62,398 bases of DNA from Pelagibius marinus (GTDB lineage: Bacteria > Pseudomonadota > Alphaproteobacteria > Kiloniellales > Kiloniellaceae), in the NCBI RefSeq assembly GCF_014925385.1, contig NZ_JACSDK010000023.1, positions 1-62,398 on the forward strand. The letters are read 5' to 3'. The notes beneath the pieces are model-generated. The model saw nothing but the letters and a program-made list of their open reading frames with translations, did not search any database and was not told the origin of the DNA. Shown in pieces: positions 26,072 to 36,400 of this stretch; position 1 is the first letter of the stretch, and each line of letters opens with the position of its first letter. The position numbers and the translations under genes were made by a program.

Positions 26072-26106
26072 AAAAACAGGAGCGACGACCCGAAGGCCGC
26101 CGCTCC
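26072..26106 (-). terminator. Rho-independent terminator of the 1262-residue RTX gene
   Basis: On the minus strand a 12-bp stem (GGAGCGGCGGCC with GGTCGTCGCTCC, two positions as U-G wobbles) is closed by a TTCG tetraloop and followed by TGTTTTTG. On the plus strand the two wobbles become A-C mismatches, so it should work better for the RTX gene than for the convergent glycosyltransferase gene. Confidence 0.75.
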
Positions 26107-26134
26107 CTCACGCCCGCCGGCAAAGGGACAGGGG

Positions 26135-29100
26135 TTACATGCCGGTCAGGTTGCCGCCGTCGATCATCGCCTGCAGGATCTGGTCCTGGGTCGCGCCCAG
26201 GCTGGTCAGGTCCTGCCCTTCGATGACGACGAAGTGGTCGGTAAAGCCGCTGGCGTCGCCGTTCGCGTCGATACCGATCGTGGTGTTCACGCCGTCCCAG
26301 GAGACCTCCAGATAGTCGTCCAGGGTGACGCCGTCGTCCGCGCCGACGCCCAGCAGCAGGTCGCCGAAGTCGAGCACATCGCCCTCGCCCAGGCTGAAGT
26401 CGGTGACGTTATCGGTATCGCCGGGCAGCGCCCCGCCGAAGCCGAAGGTATCGGCATCCATGCCGCCGGACAGCGTGTCGCCGCCGGCCCCGCCGACCAG
26501 CGTGTCGTTGCCGCTGCCGCCGAAGAGGAAGTCGCCGTCGCTGCCGCCGAAAAGGAAGTCGTCACCGAGACCGCCCAACAGGGAGTCAGCGCCGAGGCCG
26601 CCGTGCAGGTTGTCGTTGCCGAGCTCGCCGTCGAGCAGGTCGTTGCCGACGTCACCGACCAGGGAGTCATCGCCACTGCCGCCGACCAGGGTGTCGTCGT
26701 CGGCGCCGCCGTCTAGCAGGTCGTTGCCGCCGTTGCCGAAGATGGTGTCCTCGCCGGCACCGCCGAGGACGGTATCGTCGCCGCCGTTGACCTCGCCGCC
26801 GCCGGTGTTGGCGTCGCCGTAGATGAGGTCGTTGCCGGCCCCGCCGTCGATGCTGTCGAAGCCGCCGAGCTGGGTGATCTCGGCCAGGCCGATACCGAAC
26901 ACCAGGGCGTCGCCGGAGATCACGTCGTTGCCGTCGCCGCCCAGGATGGTGTCGCTGCCGCCGGTCAGGACGGTGGCGGTGCCGTCGATGGCCAGGGCGT
27001 CACCGGCAATGATATCCGCGCCCGCGCCGCCCAGGATGCTGTCGCCGGCCGGCGGGGTGAAGAAGACGCCCAGGTGGTTCACCGTGGCGCTGCCGCCCGA
27101 GGTGGCCAGGGCGTCGCCGGAGATGGTGTCGTTGCCGGCCCCGCCTTCAATCGTGTCCTGCCCCACCGTGGGCAGGCCCGCGGCGAATTCGTTCTCGACC
27201 GAGGCGCTGCCGCCACCGGCCACCAGGGCCTCGCCGGCGATGACGTCGTCGCCGCCGCCGCCGCGGATGGAATCGCTGCCCACGACGGCGCCGCCGTCGC
27301 CTTGGTTCGCCACCATCAGCGTCGAGTCCGAATCGCCGGCCACCAGGGCTTCACCGGCGATGATGTCGCCGCCGCCGCCGCCGCGCAGGGTGTCGTTGCC
27401 GGCCTGGGCGTCGGTGGCGCTGTTCAGCACACCTGCCTCGGCCGTGTCGCCGCTGCTGTAGCCCAGCAGTTCGCCGGCCAGCCAGTCGCCCCCGCTGTTG
27501 CCTTCGATGTAGTCGCCGCCCGCGACCGCGCCGTCCAGGGCCTCGGTGACGACCGAGGCGGCGGCATAGCCGTTGGCCATGGCCAAGACCTCGCCGGCGA
27601 TTATGTCGGCGTTGCCGCCGCCGGTCAGCGTGTCGGTGCCGGCCACGGCCGCGTTACCCTCGGCCTCGAGCTCCGCATGGGCGAACGCCAGGGTCTCGCC
27701 GAAAGCGAGAGCCTCGCCGGCGATGGCGTCCTCGCCGGCATTGCCGTCGATCCCGTCGCCGCCGACAGCGCCGTTGCTCGCATTCAGCAACACCGCGGCG
27801 AAACCTTCGCCCCCCTCGGTCATGCCCAGGGCCTCGCCGGCGACAATGTCTTCGTCGCCGCCGCCGACGATGAAGTCGGAACCGACCACACCGCCGAAGC
27901 TGGCCGCGTTGAGCACCGAGGCGTTGACGTCCTGCGTGGTGCTGTAGGCCAGCGCCTCGCCGGCGATGCGGTCAGTGCCCAAGCCGCCCAGCAGGATGTC
28001 GTTACCGTTGGGGTCCAGGATCCCGCCGGCATCGTCGTCGTTGCGGGCCAGGGCCTGGGCCTCGGCGTCCGGGCTGTAGGCCACGGCCTCGCCGCCGATG
28101 AAATCGCCGCCGTCGCCGCCAAAGACCGTGTCGTGGCCGCCCAGGTTGACTATGGCATAGGCGCCGGCGGGGTCGTCCTGCTGGTTGTTGAGGCCGTCGC
28201 CGGCCAGCACGTCGGCAAGGTTCGGGCTGAGGTTCACCTCGTCGTCGCCGAAGATGAGATCGCCGCCGCTGCCGCCGTCGACGGAGTCCGCGCCGTCGCC
28301 GCCGGAGAGCAGGTCCGCGCCGGCGCCGCCGTAGATGGCGTCGTCGCCTTCCTCGCCGAACAGCCAGTCGTTGTGGTCGCTGAAGCCCTCCTCCGGGGTC
28401 TCGCCCGGCTGCGGGTCGATCAGGGCCGCCTGCGCCGCCACGTCGGCCTGGCTGCCGCCGTAGAGGGAGTCGTTGCCGGCGCCGCCGAAGAGAAAGTCCG
28501 GCCCGCCGAAGCCTTCCAGCAGGTCATCGCCGCCGCCGGCGGTCACCACCGTCTGCCCCGCCAGGGGGTCGGGGTTGGCCTGCTGCGGGTCCAGGTCGTC
28601 GAACTGCGGGTCCAGCGGGTTGGGATCCTCGGGACCCGGGGCCACGAAGCCCGGCACGTCGTTCAGCGCGCCCTCGGTGGCGAAGCCGTTGGTGGTCCAG
28701 TCGTCCGCGCCGTCGCTGTCGGCGTCGCCGCCGAAGACCCGCGAGAAGATGGTCTGCGCGCTGGAGGACTGGCCGTTGAAGGTCTCGAACAGCAGGGCAA
28801 AGGGCGCCGGCGCGCCCGGACCCGGAACCCACTGCGGATCGGTCAGCACCGCCAGGTCCGCCTGCTCCAGGTTGGCGGCGAAGGTGTCGAGGCTCTCCGC
28901 CCCCTGCACCAGGTTCACCGCCAGGGCCTCGCTGCAGTCGGCGCCCAGCTCCCAGTTGGTCTCGCCCGGCAGCGGAAGGAAGTCGACCAACACCCCCGCG
29001 GCGTCGAAGACCTGCACGAAGACGGTGCCGGTGGGGGCCATGAGCTCGGCGACCTGGTGGACGGTCAGGAAGCCGCCGGCCGGCACGGTCAGGCCGTCCG

Positions 29101-29923
29101 GCAGCGCCAGGGTGACCAGCGCGCCGCCGGGGTTGAGGAACTCCAGGGTCAGGCCGTTGGTGGTGAAGGCCTTGGCGCTGTCGTTGAACAGCTCCACGTA
29201 GTTCATGACGCCGTCGATGAGCCCGTCGCCGTCGACGGTGGTGGTCATGACGCTGGTCTCCACGCCCAGGCCGATCTCGTTGATCACCAGGCCGCCGGAT
29301 TCTTCCGCCGCGCCCTCGCGCAGCAGGTCGGTCCGGTCCTCCAGCTCGATGAGGCGGAACTGCAGCTCGGTCGGGTCGATGACGCCCTGGGCGGTCAGCA
29401 GCTCCAGCGCCTCGCCCAGGTTGTCGCTGTAGGCCGAGGCGCCGCCGCTCTGGGCCGAGGCATCACCGGCGGTCTCCAGGGGCGTCTCGGTCTCGCCGGC
29501 CAGCAGCTCCGCCTGGGCCAGCAGCAGGTCCCCCGGGACCTGGGCATTGCCGATCAGGAAGACCGGCGCCGTGCCCGTCCCGGCCAGCTCGGCCAGGCCC
29601 TGGAAGACGATCTGGCTGTCGCCGGCCCCCTCGCCGTCGCCGCCGCTCTCGGAACGGATGACCAGCTTCAGGTCGTGGCCGTCGCTCTGCAGGGTCACGT
29701 CGCCCGAGGCGACCGCCAGCAGGTAGGTGGCGCCGGCCTGGGAGGCGATGACCAGGGTCTCGCCGGCCGCCGGCGGGGTCACCACCGTCGGTTCCCCGGC
29801 GGCCTGCGCCGCGCCGGTCAGGATCTCGGCGGTCTCGCCGCCAGTCTCGGAGGAGGTCTCGGTCTCCGCGGCGCCCTTGATGGAAACGTTCTGCGCCGAC
29901 GCAGTGCCAAAGGAAACAGACAT
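26135..29923 (-). CDS. RTX-type secreted surface protein, 1262 residues
   Basis: Starts at the ATG at 29923 (GGGAG 8 nt upstream; a TTG one codon earlier is unlikely). No Sec signal: a type I substrate. Order: a disordered Ala/Glu/Thr start; the N-terminal module shared with the two other giant proteins (about 47-150); a lamin-tail-like domain (about 212-440, starting LVINEIGLGVET and ending DDWTTNGFATEGALNDV); an RTX block (about 454-600); 11 composite repeats with GEALA/GDALA cores (about 610-1010); tight RTX nonapeptides (about 1028-1160, GGSGNDTLVGGAGGDTL); and a C-terminal secretion domain (TDFSLGEGDVLDFGDLL to the end). Where the other two have VAAGPGAT it has TAGDASAQ, and its EF-hand-like loop is degraded. 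It should be fully released or retained without LapG. Confidence 0.9.
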   Translation of the reverse strand: MSVSFGTASAQNVSIKGAAETETSSETGGETAEILTGAAQAAGEPTVVTPPAAGETLVIASQAGATYLLAVASGDVTLQSDGHDLKLVIRSESGGDGEGAGDSQIVFQGLAELAGTGTAPVFLIGNAQVPGDLLLAQAELLAGETETPLETAGDASAQSGGASAYSDNLGEALELLTAQGVIDPTELQFRLIELEDRTDLLREGAAEESGGLVINEIGLGVETSVMTTTVDGDGLIDGVMNYVELFNDSAKAFTTNGLTLEFLNPGGALVTLALPDGLTVPAGGFLTVHQVAELMAPTGTVFVQVFDAAGVLVDFLPLPGETNWELGADCSEALAVNLVQGAESLDTFAANLEQADLAVLTDPQWVPGPGAPAPFALLFETFNGQSSSAQTIFSRVFGGDADSDGADDWTTNGFATEGALNDVPGFVAPGPEDPNPLDPQFDDLDPQQANPDPLAGQTVVTAGGGDDLLEGFGGPDFLFGGAGNDSLYGGSQADVAAQAALIDPQPGETPEEGFSDHNDWLFGEEGDDAIYGGAGADLLSGGDGADSVDGGSGGDLIFGDDEVNLSPNLADVLAGDGLNNQQDDPAGAYAIVNLGGHDTVFGGDGGDFIGGEAVAYSPDAEAQALARNDDDAGGILDPNGNDILLGGLGTDRIAGEALAYSTTQDVNASVLNAASFGGVVGSDFIVGGGDEDIVAGEALGMTEGGEGFAAVLLNASNGAVGGDGIDGNAGEDAIAGEALAFGETLAFAHAELEAEGNAAVAGTDTLTGGGNADIIAGEVLAMANGYAAASVVTEALDGAVAGGDYIEGNSGGDWLAGELLGYSSGDTAEAGVLNSATDAQAGNDTLRGGGGGDIIAGEALVAGDSDSTLMVANQGDGGAVVGSDSIRGGGGDDVIAGEALVAGGGSASVENEFAAGLPTVGQDTIEGGAGNDTISGDALATSGGSATVNHLGVFFTPPAGDSILGGAGADIIAGDALAIDGTATVLTGGSDTILGGDGNDVISGDALVFGIGLAEITQLGGFDSIDGGAGNDLIYGDANTGGGEVNGGDDTVLGGAGEDTIFGNGGNDLLDGGADDDTLVGGSGDDSLVGDVGNDLLDGELGNDNLHGGLGADSLLGGLGDDFLFGGSDGDFLFGGSGNDTLVGGAGGDTLSGGMDADTFGFGGALPGDTDNVTDFSLGEGDVLDFGDLLLGVGADDGVTLDDYLEVSWDGVNTTIGIDANGDASGFTDHFVVIEGQDLTSLGATQDQILQAMIDGGNLTGM

Positions 29924-30170
29924 CAACGGTACTCCCTAAAGATGGTGCCCTGTCGGGTCGAAGGCGGCGGTGGCGGCGGGCCGCGGGCGCACCCGCTCCC
30001 TGCCCGTCCGTCCCTTTCGGGCCGGCGGGACCACAGCCATTGATCTGCTCATCTGTCGGGAGAAAGGCCGAAGCGGTTCAAAAGAAAGCGAAAAAAAGGT
30101 TGGCGGGGATTAACCTTACCAAGATGCAACCGCCCACCCGCGAGCGGCCGTGAGGCCCGGCTGGGGGCCT

Positions 30171-30205
30171 CCGGCAGGGGAGCCCCCGGCAGGGGAGCCC
30201 CCGGC
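30171..30205. repeat. 15-nt tandem repeat (CCGGCAGGGGAGCCC)
   Basis: Two exact copies and part of a third of a 15-nt unit, very GC-rich, in non-coding DNA. Polymerase slippage is a simple explanation. Confidence 0.6.
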
Positions 30206-30250
30206 CGGGCGTGCTCAGGGGTCGAGACGGCGCCGCCGCGCGCCCTTCCC

Positions 30251-30313
30251 GAGGAGGGCCGCAGGCCCGTCTCGAAGCCTCATCCTGAGGAGGGCCGCAG
30301 GCCCGTCTCGAAG
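30251..30313. repeat. Duplicated palindromic intergenic element
   Basis: A 27-nt unit starting GAGGAGGGCCGCAGGCCC and ending GTCTCGAAG occurs twice, at 30251-30277 and 30287-30313, joined by CCTCATCCT. It contains the palindromes GGGCCGCAGGCCC and CCTCATCCTGAGGAGG. The wording matches, from memory, a REP-like dispersed repeat that is common between genes in many alphaproteobacteria. Presence seen; family recalled. Confidence 0.7.
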
Positions 30314-30351
30314 CAGGGCAACGCCGCCTTCCGGCCGGCGGCGGCGCAAAG

Positions 30352-30382
30352 AAAAAGGGCCCGGCGGTTTCCCGCCGGGCCC
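30352..30382 (-). terminator. Rho-independent terminator of the 5514-residue RTX gene
   Basis: On the minus strand an 11-bp perfect stem (GGGCCCGGCGG/CCGCCGGGCCC) with a 4-nt loop is followed by TTTTTCTTT, about 40 nt after the stop codon. Confidence 0.85.
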
Positions 30383-30418
30383 AGCTTGACCCCGTAAGTT
30401 TGGAAGTTCTTCTTCGCC

Positions 30419-33400
30419 TTAGTCGACCACGATGTTGTTGGCCAGATCAGCGCCATTCAGCACCGTGTTGTCTAGAACGATGGTGTAGTGAACTTCGAAG
30501 GTCGCCGGATTCAAGATGTTGCTGCCATCCGTATCGACCTCGATGATGGTGTTGGTGCCATCATCGTCGACCCGGACGTAGCCGCCAAGGGCCGCCGCCA
30601 GCAGATCACCGCTGAAGGCGCCGTTCTCATCCAGCAGAGCCGAGATGTCGAGGACGTCCTCGCTGCCCACCTGGGCCTCGAAGTCCGTGATGTGATCCAC
30701 CTCGCCGACACCAGCCGACTCGCCCAGCACGACGAAGGTGTCGCTGCTCGTCCCGCCGGTCATCGTATCGTCGCCTGTACCGCCGGTGATCACGTCATCG
30801 CCGCCACCGCCGAGGATCGTGTCCTCGCCGGCCAGGCCCGACAGGGTGTTGTCGAAGCCGTTGCCGGTGATCTCGTTGCCGAGAGCGTTACCGGTACCGG
30901 TCGTGGCCGTCCCGGTCAGGGTCAGGTTCTCGACGTCGCCGAGCACCTGGCCACCGCCCAGGTCGAAGTCGACCGAGCTGAACACCGTGTCGGTGCCGTT
31001 GCCGCCGGATTCGGAGACCAAGTCACCGGCGTTGTCGACGATGTAGGTATCGTCATCAGCACCACCGACCATGGAGTCGGCACCGCTGCCGCCGTCCAGG
31101 GTGTCGTTGCCGTCACCGCCGAGCAGCGTGTCGTTGCCGGCCAGGCCCGAGAGCGCGTTGGCGAACTCGTTGCCGTAGAGGGTGTTCGCCAAGGCGTTGC
31201 CCGTGCCGTCCACGGCCCCGACCATGGCGCCGCCCAGCAGGTCCAGATCCTCGACGTTGTCCGTCAGCACGTAGCTGATGGCGCTGTAGACGAGGTCATG
31301 GCCGCTGCTGAGTTCCTCGATCACCACGTCACCGGCATGACCGACACGGTAGGTGTCGTTGCCCTTGCCGCCTTCCATGGTGTCGGCGCCGCCGCCGCCA
31401 CGAAGTTCGTCATGGCCCATGCCGCCGACCAACGAGTCGTTGCCGCCACCGCCGCGGAGGGTGTCGTTGCCTTCACCGCCCAGGATGGTGTCCATGCCGG
31501 CATCGCCGTCGATGTCGTTATTCTGATCGTTGCCCACGATGTAGTTGGCGAGGGCGTTGCCGTGGCCGTTGATCGCGGCCCCGGTCAGGATCAGGTTCTC
31601 GACGTCGCCGCCGACCACGTCGCCGCCCAGGCCGACAACCCGCAGGTCGTAGTCGACCGAGGACTCCACAGTGTCGTTGCCGTCGTTCGGGTTCTCTTCG
31701 ACCTCATCGCCGGCATCGTCGACGATGTAGTAGTCGTCGCCGCCACCGCCGTTCATGGAGTCGGCACCGGTACCGCCGTCCAGGGTGTCGTTGTCGTCGT
31801 TACCGATCAGGGTATCGTTGCCACCCAGGCCCTGGATGTGGTTGGCCGCATCGTTGCCGACCAGGAGGTTGTTGAACTCGTCACCGACGATGTTACCCGG
31901 ACCGACCCCCGTGAGGATGATGTTCTCCACCCCGTAGAAGTTGGAGAGATCGGCACCCAGGGTGGCGTAGACCGTGTCGTTGCCGGCACCGCCGTAGACC
32001 ACGTCCCCGGCGTCGGTGACGTAGAAGCTGTCGTCGCCTTCACCGCCGTACATGGTGTCCAGACCGGAGTCGCCGTACAGGACGTCGTTGCCGCCGCCGC
32101 CGTACATGAGGTCGTCGCCGCTGCCGCCGTAGAGGGTGTCGTTGTCGACGCCCGTATCCGGCGTGTTGTCGCCGTAGAGGACATCGTCGTCGCCGCCGCC
32201 GTAGAGGACGTCAGCAGAACCCTCGCCGCCGACCAGGGTGTCGCTACCGGCCTCGCCGCGCAGGGTGTCGTTGCCGACCCCGCCGTCGAGGTAGTCGTTG
32301 CCGTCACCGCCGTACAGCTGGTCGTCGCCGGCCTCGCCGTAGACCGTGTCGTCGCCGCCACCGCCGTAGACCAGGTCGTTGTCGCCACCGCCGTAGATGA
32401 GGTCGTCGCCACCCAGGCTCTCCGACACATCGTTCACGTCACCGAAGATGGTGTCGTTGCCGCTGCCGCCGTAGAGGGTGTCGTCGCCGACATCCTCGTC
32501 GTCGTTGACCTCGGTATCCGCATCGCAGAGGCCCAGGGCGTCACCGGCGATGAGGTCGTTGCCGGCCCCGCCGTCGATGACATCGTCGCCGGCCCCGTTG
32601 ATGAAGGCCAGGCCGCCGGCACCGACCGCCAGGGCGTCACCGGCGATGCTGTCGTCGCCGCCGCCGCCGTTGATCGTGTCGTTGCTGACACTGGAGCCGA
32701 AGGGCGCGGAGTCACCGTCGCTGGTCAGCGCCGCCGTGCCGCCGTCGAGCGCCAGGGCGTCACCGGAGATCAGGTCGTCGCCGCTGCCCGAGTTGATCAG
32801 GTCGCTGCCGACGATGGCCAGAGCCGCGGCGTTGAGGTTGCCGGAGTTGTTGTTGACCGAAGCCAAGCCCCGATAACCGGTCGAGAGGGCGTCACCGGCG
32901 ATGACGTGACCGCCGTCACCGGCAGAGATCGTGTCGTTGCCGGCCTCGTGGTCGCCGTTCTCGTTGCCGCCCACCAGCACCGCCGTGTTGGTGGCAAAGG
33001 CCTCGCCGTAGTCCCCGACCGCCAGCGCATCACCGGCGATGTAGGAGTTCGGCGCACCGGTTTCGCAGAGGCCTTCGCCGCCGTCGCCGCCGATGTTGAT
33101 GTTCTGCGGGTTGTCACCGACCTGGATGTAGTCGTTGCCCGCGGAAGCCCCGGCACCGGAAGCCTGGTTGATGGCCTCCGCGACGCCGTATTCACCCAGG
33201 GTGACGGCGTCGCCGCCGACCCAGTGGGTGCCGTCGGCCGCGAAGATGTCGTCGTCACCGGCATTGGCCGTGCCTTCCACATCGTTGTTCACCGCGGTGT
33301 TGCGGGCCTCGGCATTGGTCCCGGCCGCCACGGTCAGGGCGTCACCGGCGATGGTGTCATTACCGGCAAGACCCTCCGTCTGGCCGAAGTTGCCCCCGTA

Positions 33401-36400
33401 GATCAGGTCGTTGCCGGCCTCGGAATAGCTTCCGGCGTCGTTCGCCGTGGCCGTGTTGTTGGCCGTGGCGTCCAAGCCACCCACGTGGGAGGTCATGGCG
33501 TCGCCGGAGATCCGGTCGTTGCCGGAGCCCGCCCCGATGTCATCGCCGCCGGCATTGGCATCGCCGTTGCCGTTGGCCGTGGCATCGTTGGTCGAGGTCG
33601 CCGTGCTGTTGGAGCCGGAAGCCAGCGCGTCGCCCGCGACGATGTCGTTGCCGCCGCCCGTGGAGATGTAGTCGTCACCGGCACGGGCATGGCTGTCGTC
33701 CGAAGCCGTCGCCGTGTTGACGATGACCGCCTCGCTGGAGCCGCCCGTGGCCAGCGCACCGCCGGAAACCGTGTCGGCCCCGTCCCCGGTGTAGATGTCG
33801 TCGCCGCCGGCATGGGCACCGCCCTGGTCCGTCGCCGTCGCCGTGTTCTCCACGTCGGCGGTGCTGTTGCTGCCACCGACCACGGCGGAGTCACCGGCCA
33901 CGGTGCTGGCGTAGGCGTTGCTGAGGTAGATGTAGTCCTCACCGGCCGCGGCTTCGGCATAGGTGCCCGTAGCGGTCGCCGTGTTGTTGGTCTCCGCCAG
34001 GTTTCCGGCACCCGTGGCCAGGGCGTCACCGGCAACCTTGTCGTACGACGTGCCGAAGAGGCCGATGTCGTCGTTGCCTGCCTCGGCAAAGCCCTCGTAA
34101 CCGTCGGCATCGGCCGTGTTGTTGGCTTGAGCCGTGGTTCCCAGACCGCGGGAGAACGCATCGCCCGCCACGGTGTCGGAACCGTAGGACTGGTAGTCGC
34201 CGTAGGCCACGATGGTGTCGTTGCCGGCAGCGGCCCAACCCTCGGCGCCGTCGACCTCGGCATCGTTGTTGGCCGTGGCGTCGCCGCCGTAGTAGGCGGT
34301 CGAGGCCGCGTCGCCGGAGAGGATGTTGAAGCCCTCGCCGCCGTCGATGTAGTCGTTGCCGGCAAAGGCGCGGAAGTACGAGCCGGCGCCACCATACTCG
34401 GCCGTGACATCGACCGACGCCGAGTTGTTGGCCTCCGACGTGCCGTAGTCGCCGATGGCCAGGGCGTCGCCGGCAACGGTGTCGTTGCTATCGTAGTCTC
34501 CGAAGCCCTCGCCGCCGTCGGCGTAGATGGTGTCGTTGCCGGCACCCGAGATGATGTCGAGCTGGCTGCCGTAGCCGGTCAGGATGCCGGTGGTCTCCGC
34601 CGTGTTGTTGGCGGTCGCCGTGCCGTAATCGCTGGCGGCCAGGGCACCACCGGAGATGGCGTCGTCACCTTCACCGGTGCTGATGTAGTCGCTGCCGGCT
34701 TCCGCCAGTGCCAGCGGGTAGCCGAGGGGCGTGTCACCGGAGCCGTCGCCATAGGCGGTCGCCGCGTTGTTGGACGTGGCATCGCCGCCGTAGGCGTTCG
34801 ACGTCATGGCGTCGCCGGCGACCAGGTTGTTGCCGTCACCCGCATCGATGGCGTCGTTGCCGGCCGAAGCGACCGCGACTTCCCCACCGGAGTCCTCGCC
34901 ACCCGTGATCGTCGCCTGAACGTCCGCCGTGTTGGTGGACGTGGCCACGCCGTACTCGCCGGAGGCCAGGGCGTCACCGGAGATGGTGTCGTTGCCGTCG
35001 CCGCCGTTGATCAGCGCATCCGCGATGGCGGAGATGCCGCCGACCGCATTCATGGCGTCGGAGTAGTCGGCCCCAAGGGCAGCCGCAACCTCGGCCAGCG
35101 TATAGCCGCGGTCCGTGGTGTGGTAGCCCAGCAGGCCCGCGAAGGGCGAACCGATGCCGTCGTCGCCGGCAGAGGAGATCGCCGCACCTTCGGCACCTTC
35201 CGTGGAGTGGTAGACCGTGGTCGCGGTGTTGTCCGCCGTGGCCGTCGGGATCGAGCCGTAGTCGCCGGTCGCCAGCGCGTCGCCGGCCACCAGGTTGTCG
35301 CCTTCACCCGCGTCGATGATGTCGTCGCCGGCCATGGCCAGGTCGAGACCCAGACCACCGTCGACGGTGACACCGGCGTCGTTGTCGGTGTCGGCCGTAG
35401 CGCCGTTGCCGGTGGCCAGGGAGCCGCCGGAAACGGTGTCGCCGTACTCGCCGGTCACGATCAGGTCGCTGCCGGCGATGGCCGCGTTGACGTAGGTGTC
35501 GCCGCTGTCGGTCACCGTGGCGTCGTTGTTGGCATAGGCCGTCATGTCGTCGCCGCCGCTCAGGGCGTCGCCGGCAACCAGCTCACCTTCCTCGCCGCCG
35601 GCAACGCCGCCGCTGAGGATCAGGTCGTTGCCCGCCAGGGCCAAGGAGGCGTAGGAGTCGCCCTCGCCGCCGACCACCGAGGCCAGGTTGTTTGCCGTGG
35701 CGTCGGAAGCCTCGGAGCCCGCATCACCGGAGATGATGTCGGCGCCCCCGCCGGCCAGGATGACGTCGTTGCCGGCCAGGGCCAGGCCCACGCCGTAGTC
35801 GCCATTGGTGACCGAGGCCTCGTTGTCGGCCTGCGCGCTGCCGCTGTTCAGGCCCAGCGCCAGGGCGTCACCGACGATCACATCGCCTTCGTCGAAGGAG
35901 CCGCCGTAGATGATGTCGTTGCCGGCCAGCGCCGCGGAGGGCTGGATCTCGTTCAGCACCTCTGCGACGAACTCACCGAACTCACCGCCGATGGCGCCCA
36001 GGATGTTGGCGTCACCCACCGCGGTGCCCACGACAGCCGCCGTGTTCTCCGCCAGGGCCGTCCCGTAGTCGCCGGTGGCAAGCGCGTCGCCGGCCAGGAC
36101 GTCACGGCCGTCTTCCGCGAGGATGACGTCGTTGCCGGCCAGGGCCGCCCCGAAGGCGCCGCCGTACTCGTTGCCGACCGTGGCGTCGCTGTCGGCGTGC
36201 GCGTGGCCCGCCTCACCGGTCGCCACGGCGTCGCCGCCGACGAGATCGGAGCCTTCACCGGCATCGATGATGTCGTTGCCGGCCAGGGCCACAGCCGCGC
36301 CCTCGATGCCGTCGGCATCGACGGTGGCGTCGTTGTCGCCCAAGGCGGTGCCGTAGTCGCTCAGGGTCAGGGCATCGCCCGCGGCCAGGTCGTCGCCGTA

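Larger units (their letters stand above)
29924..30418. other. Intergenic region with terminator, promoter and palindromic repeats
   Basis: About 495 nt. Next to 29923 is the RTX gene leader; 30060-30120 is the only AT-rich part (GAAAGCGAAAAAAAGG, then GATTAACCTTACC) and is the best promoter site. 30171-30205 holds a 15-nt tandem repeat, 30251-30313 a duplicated palindromic element, and 30352-30382 the terminator of the 5514-residue gene. No gene is seen. Confidence 0.55.
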
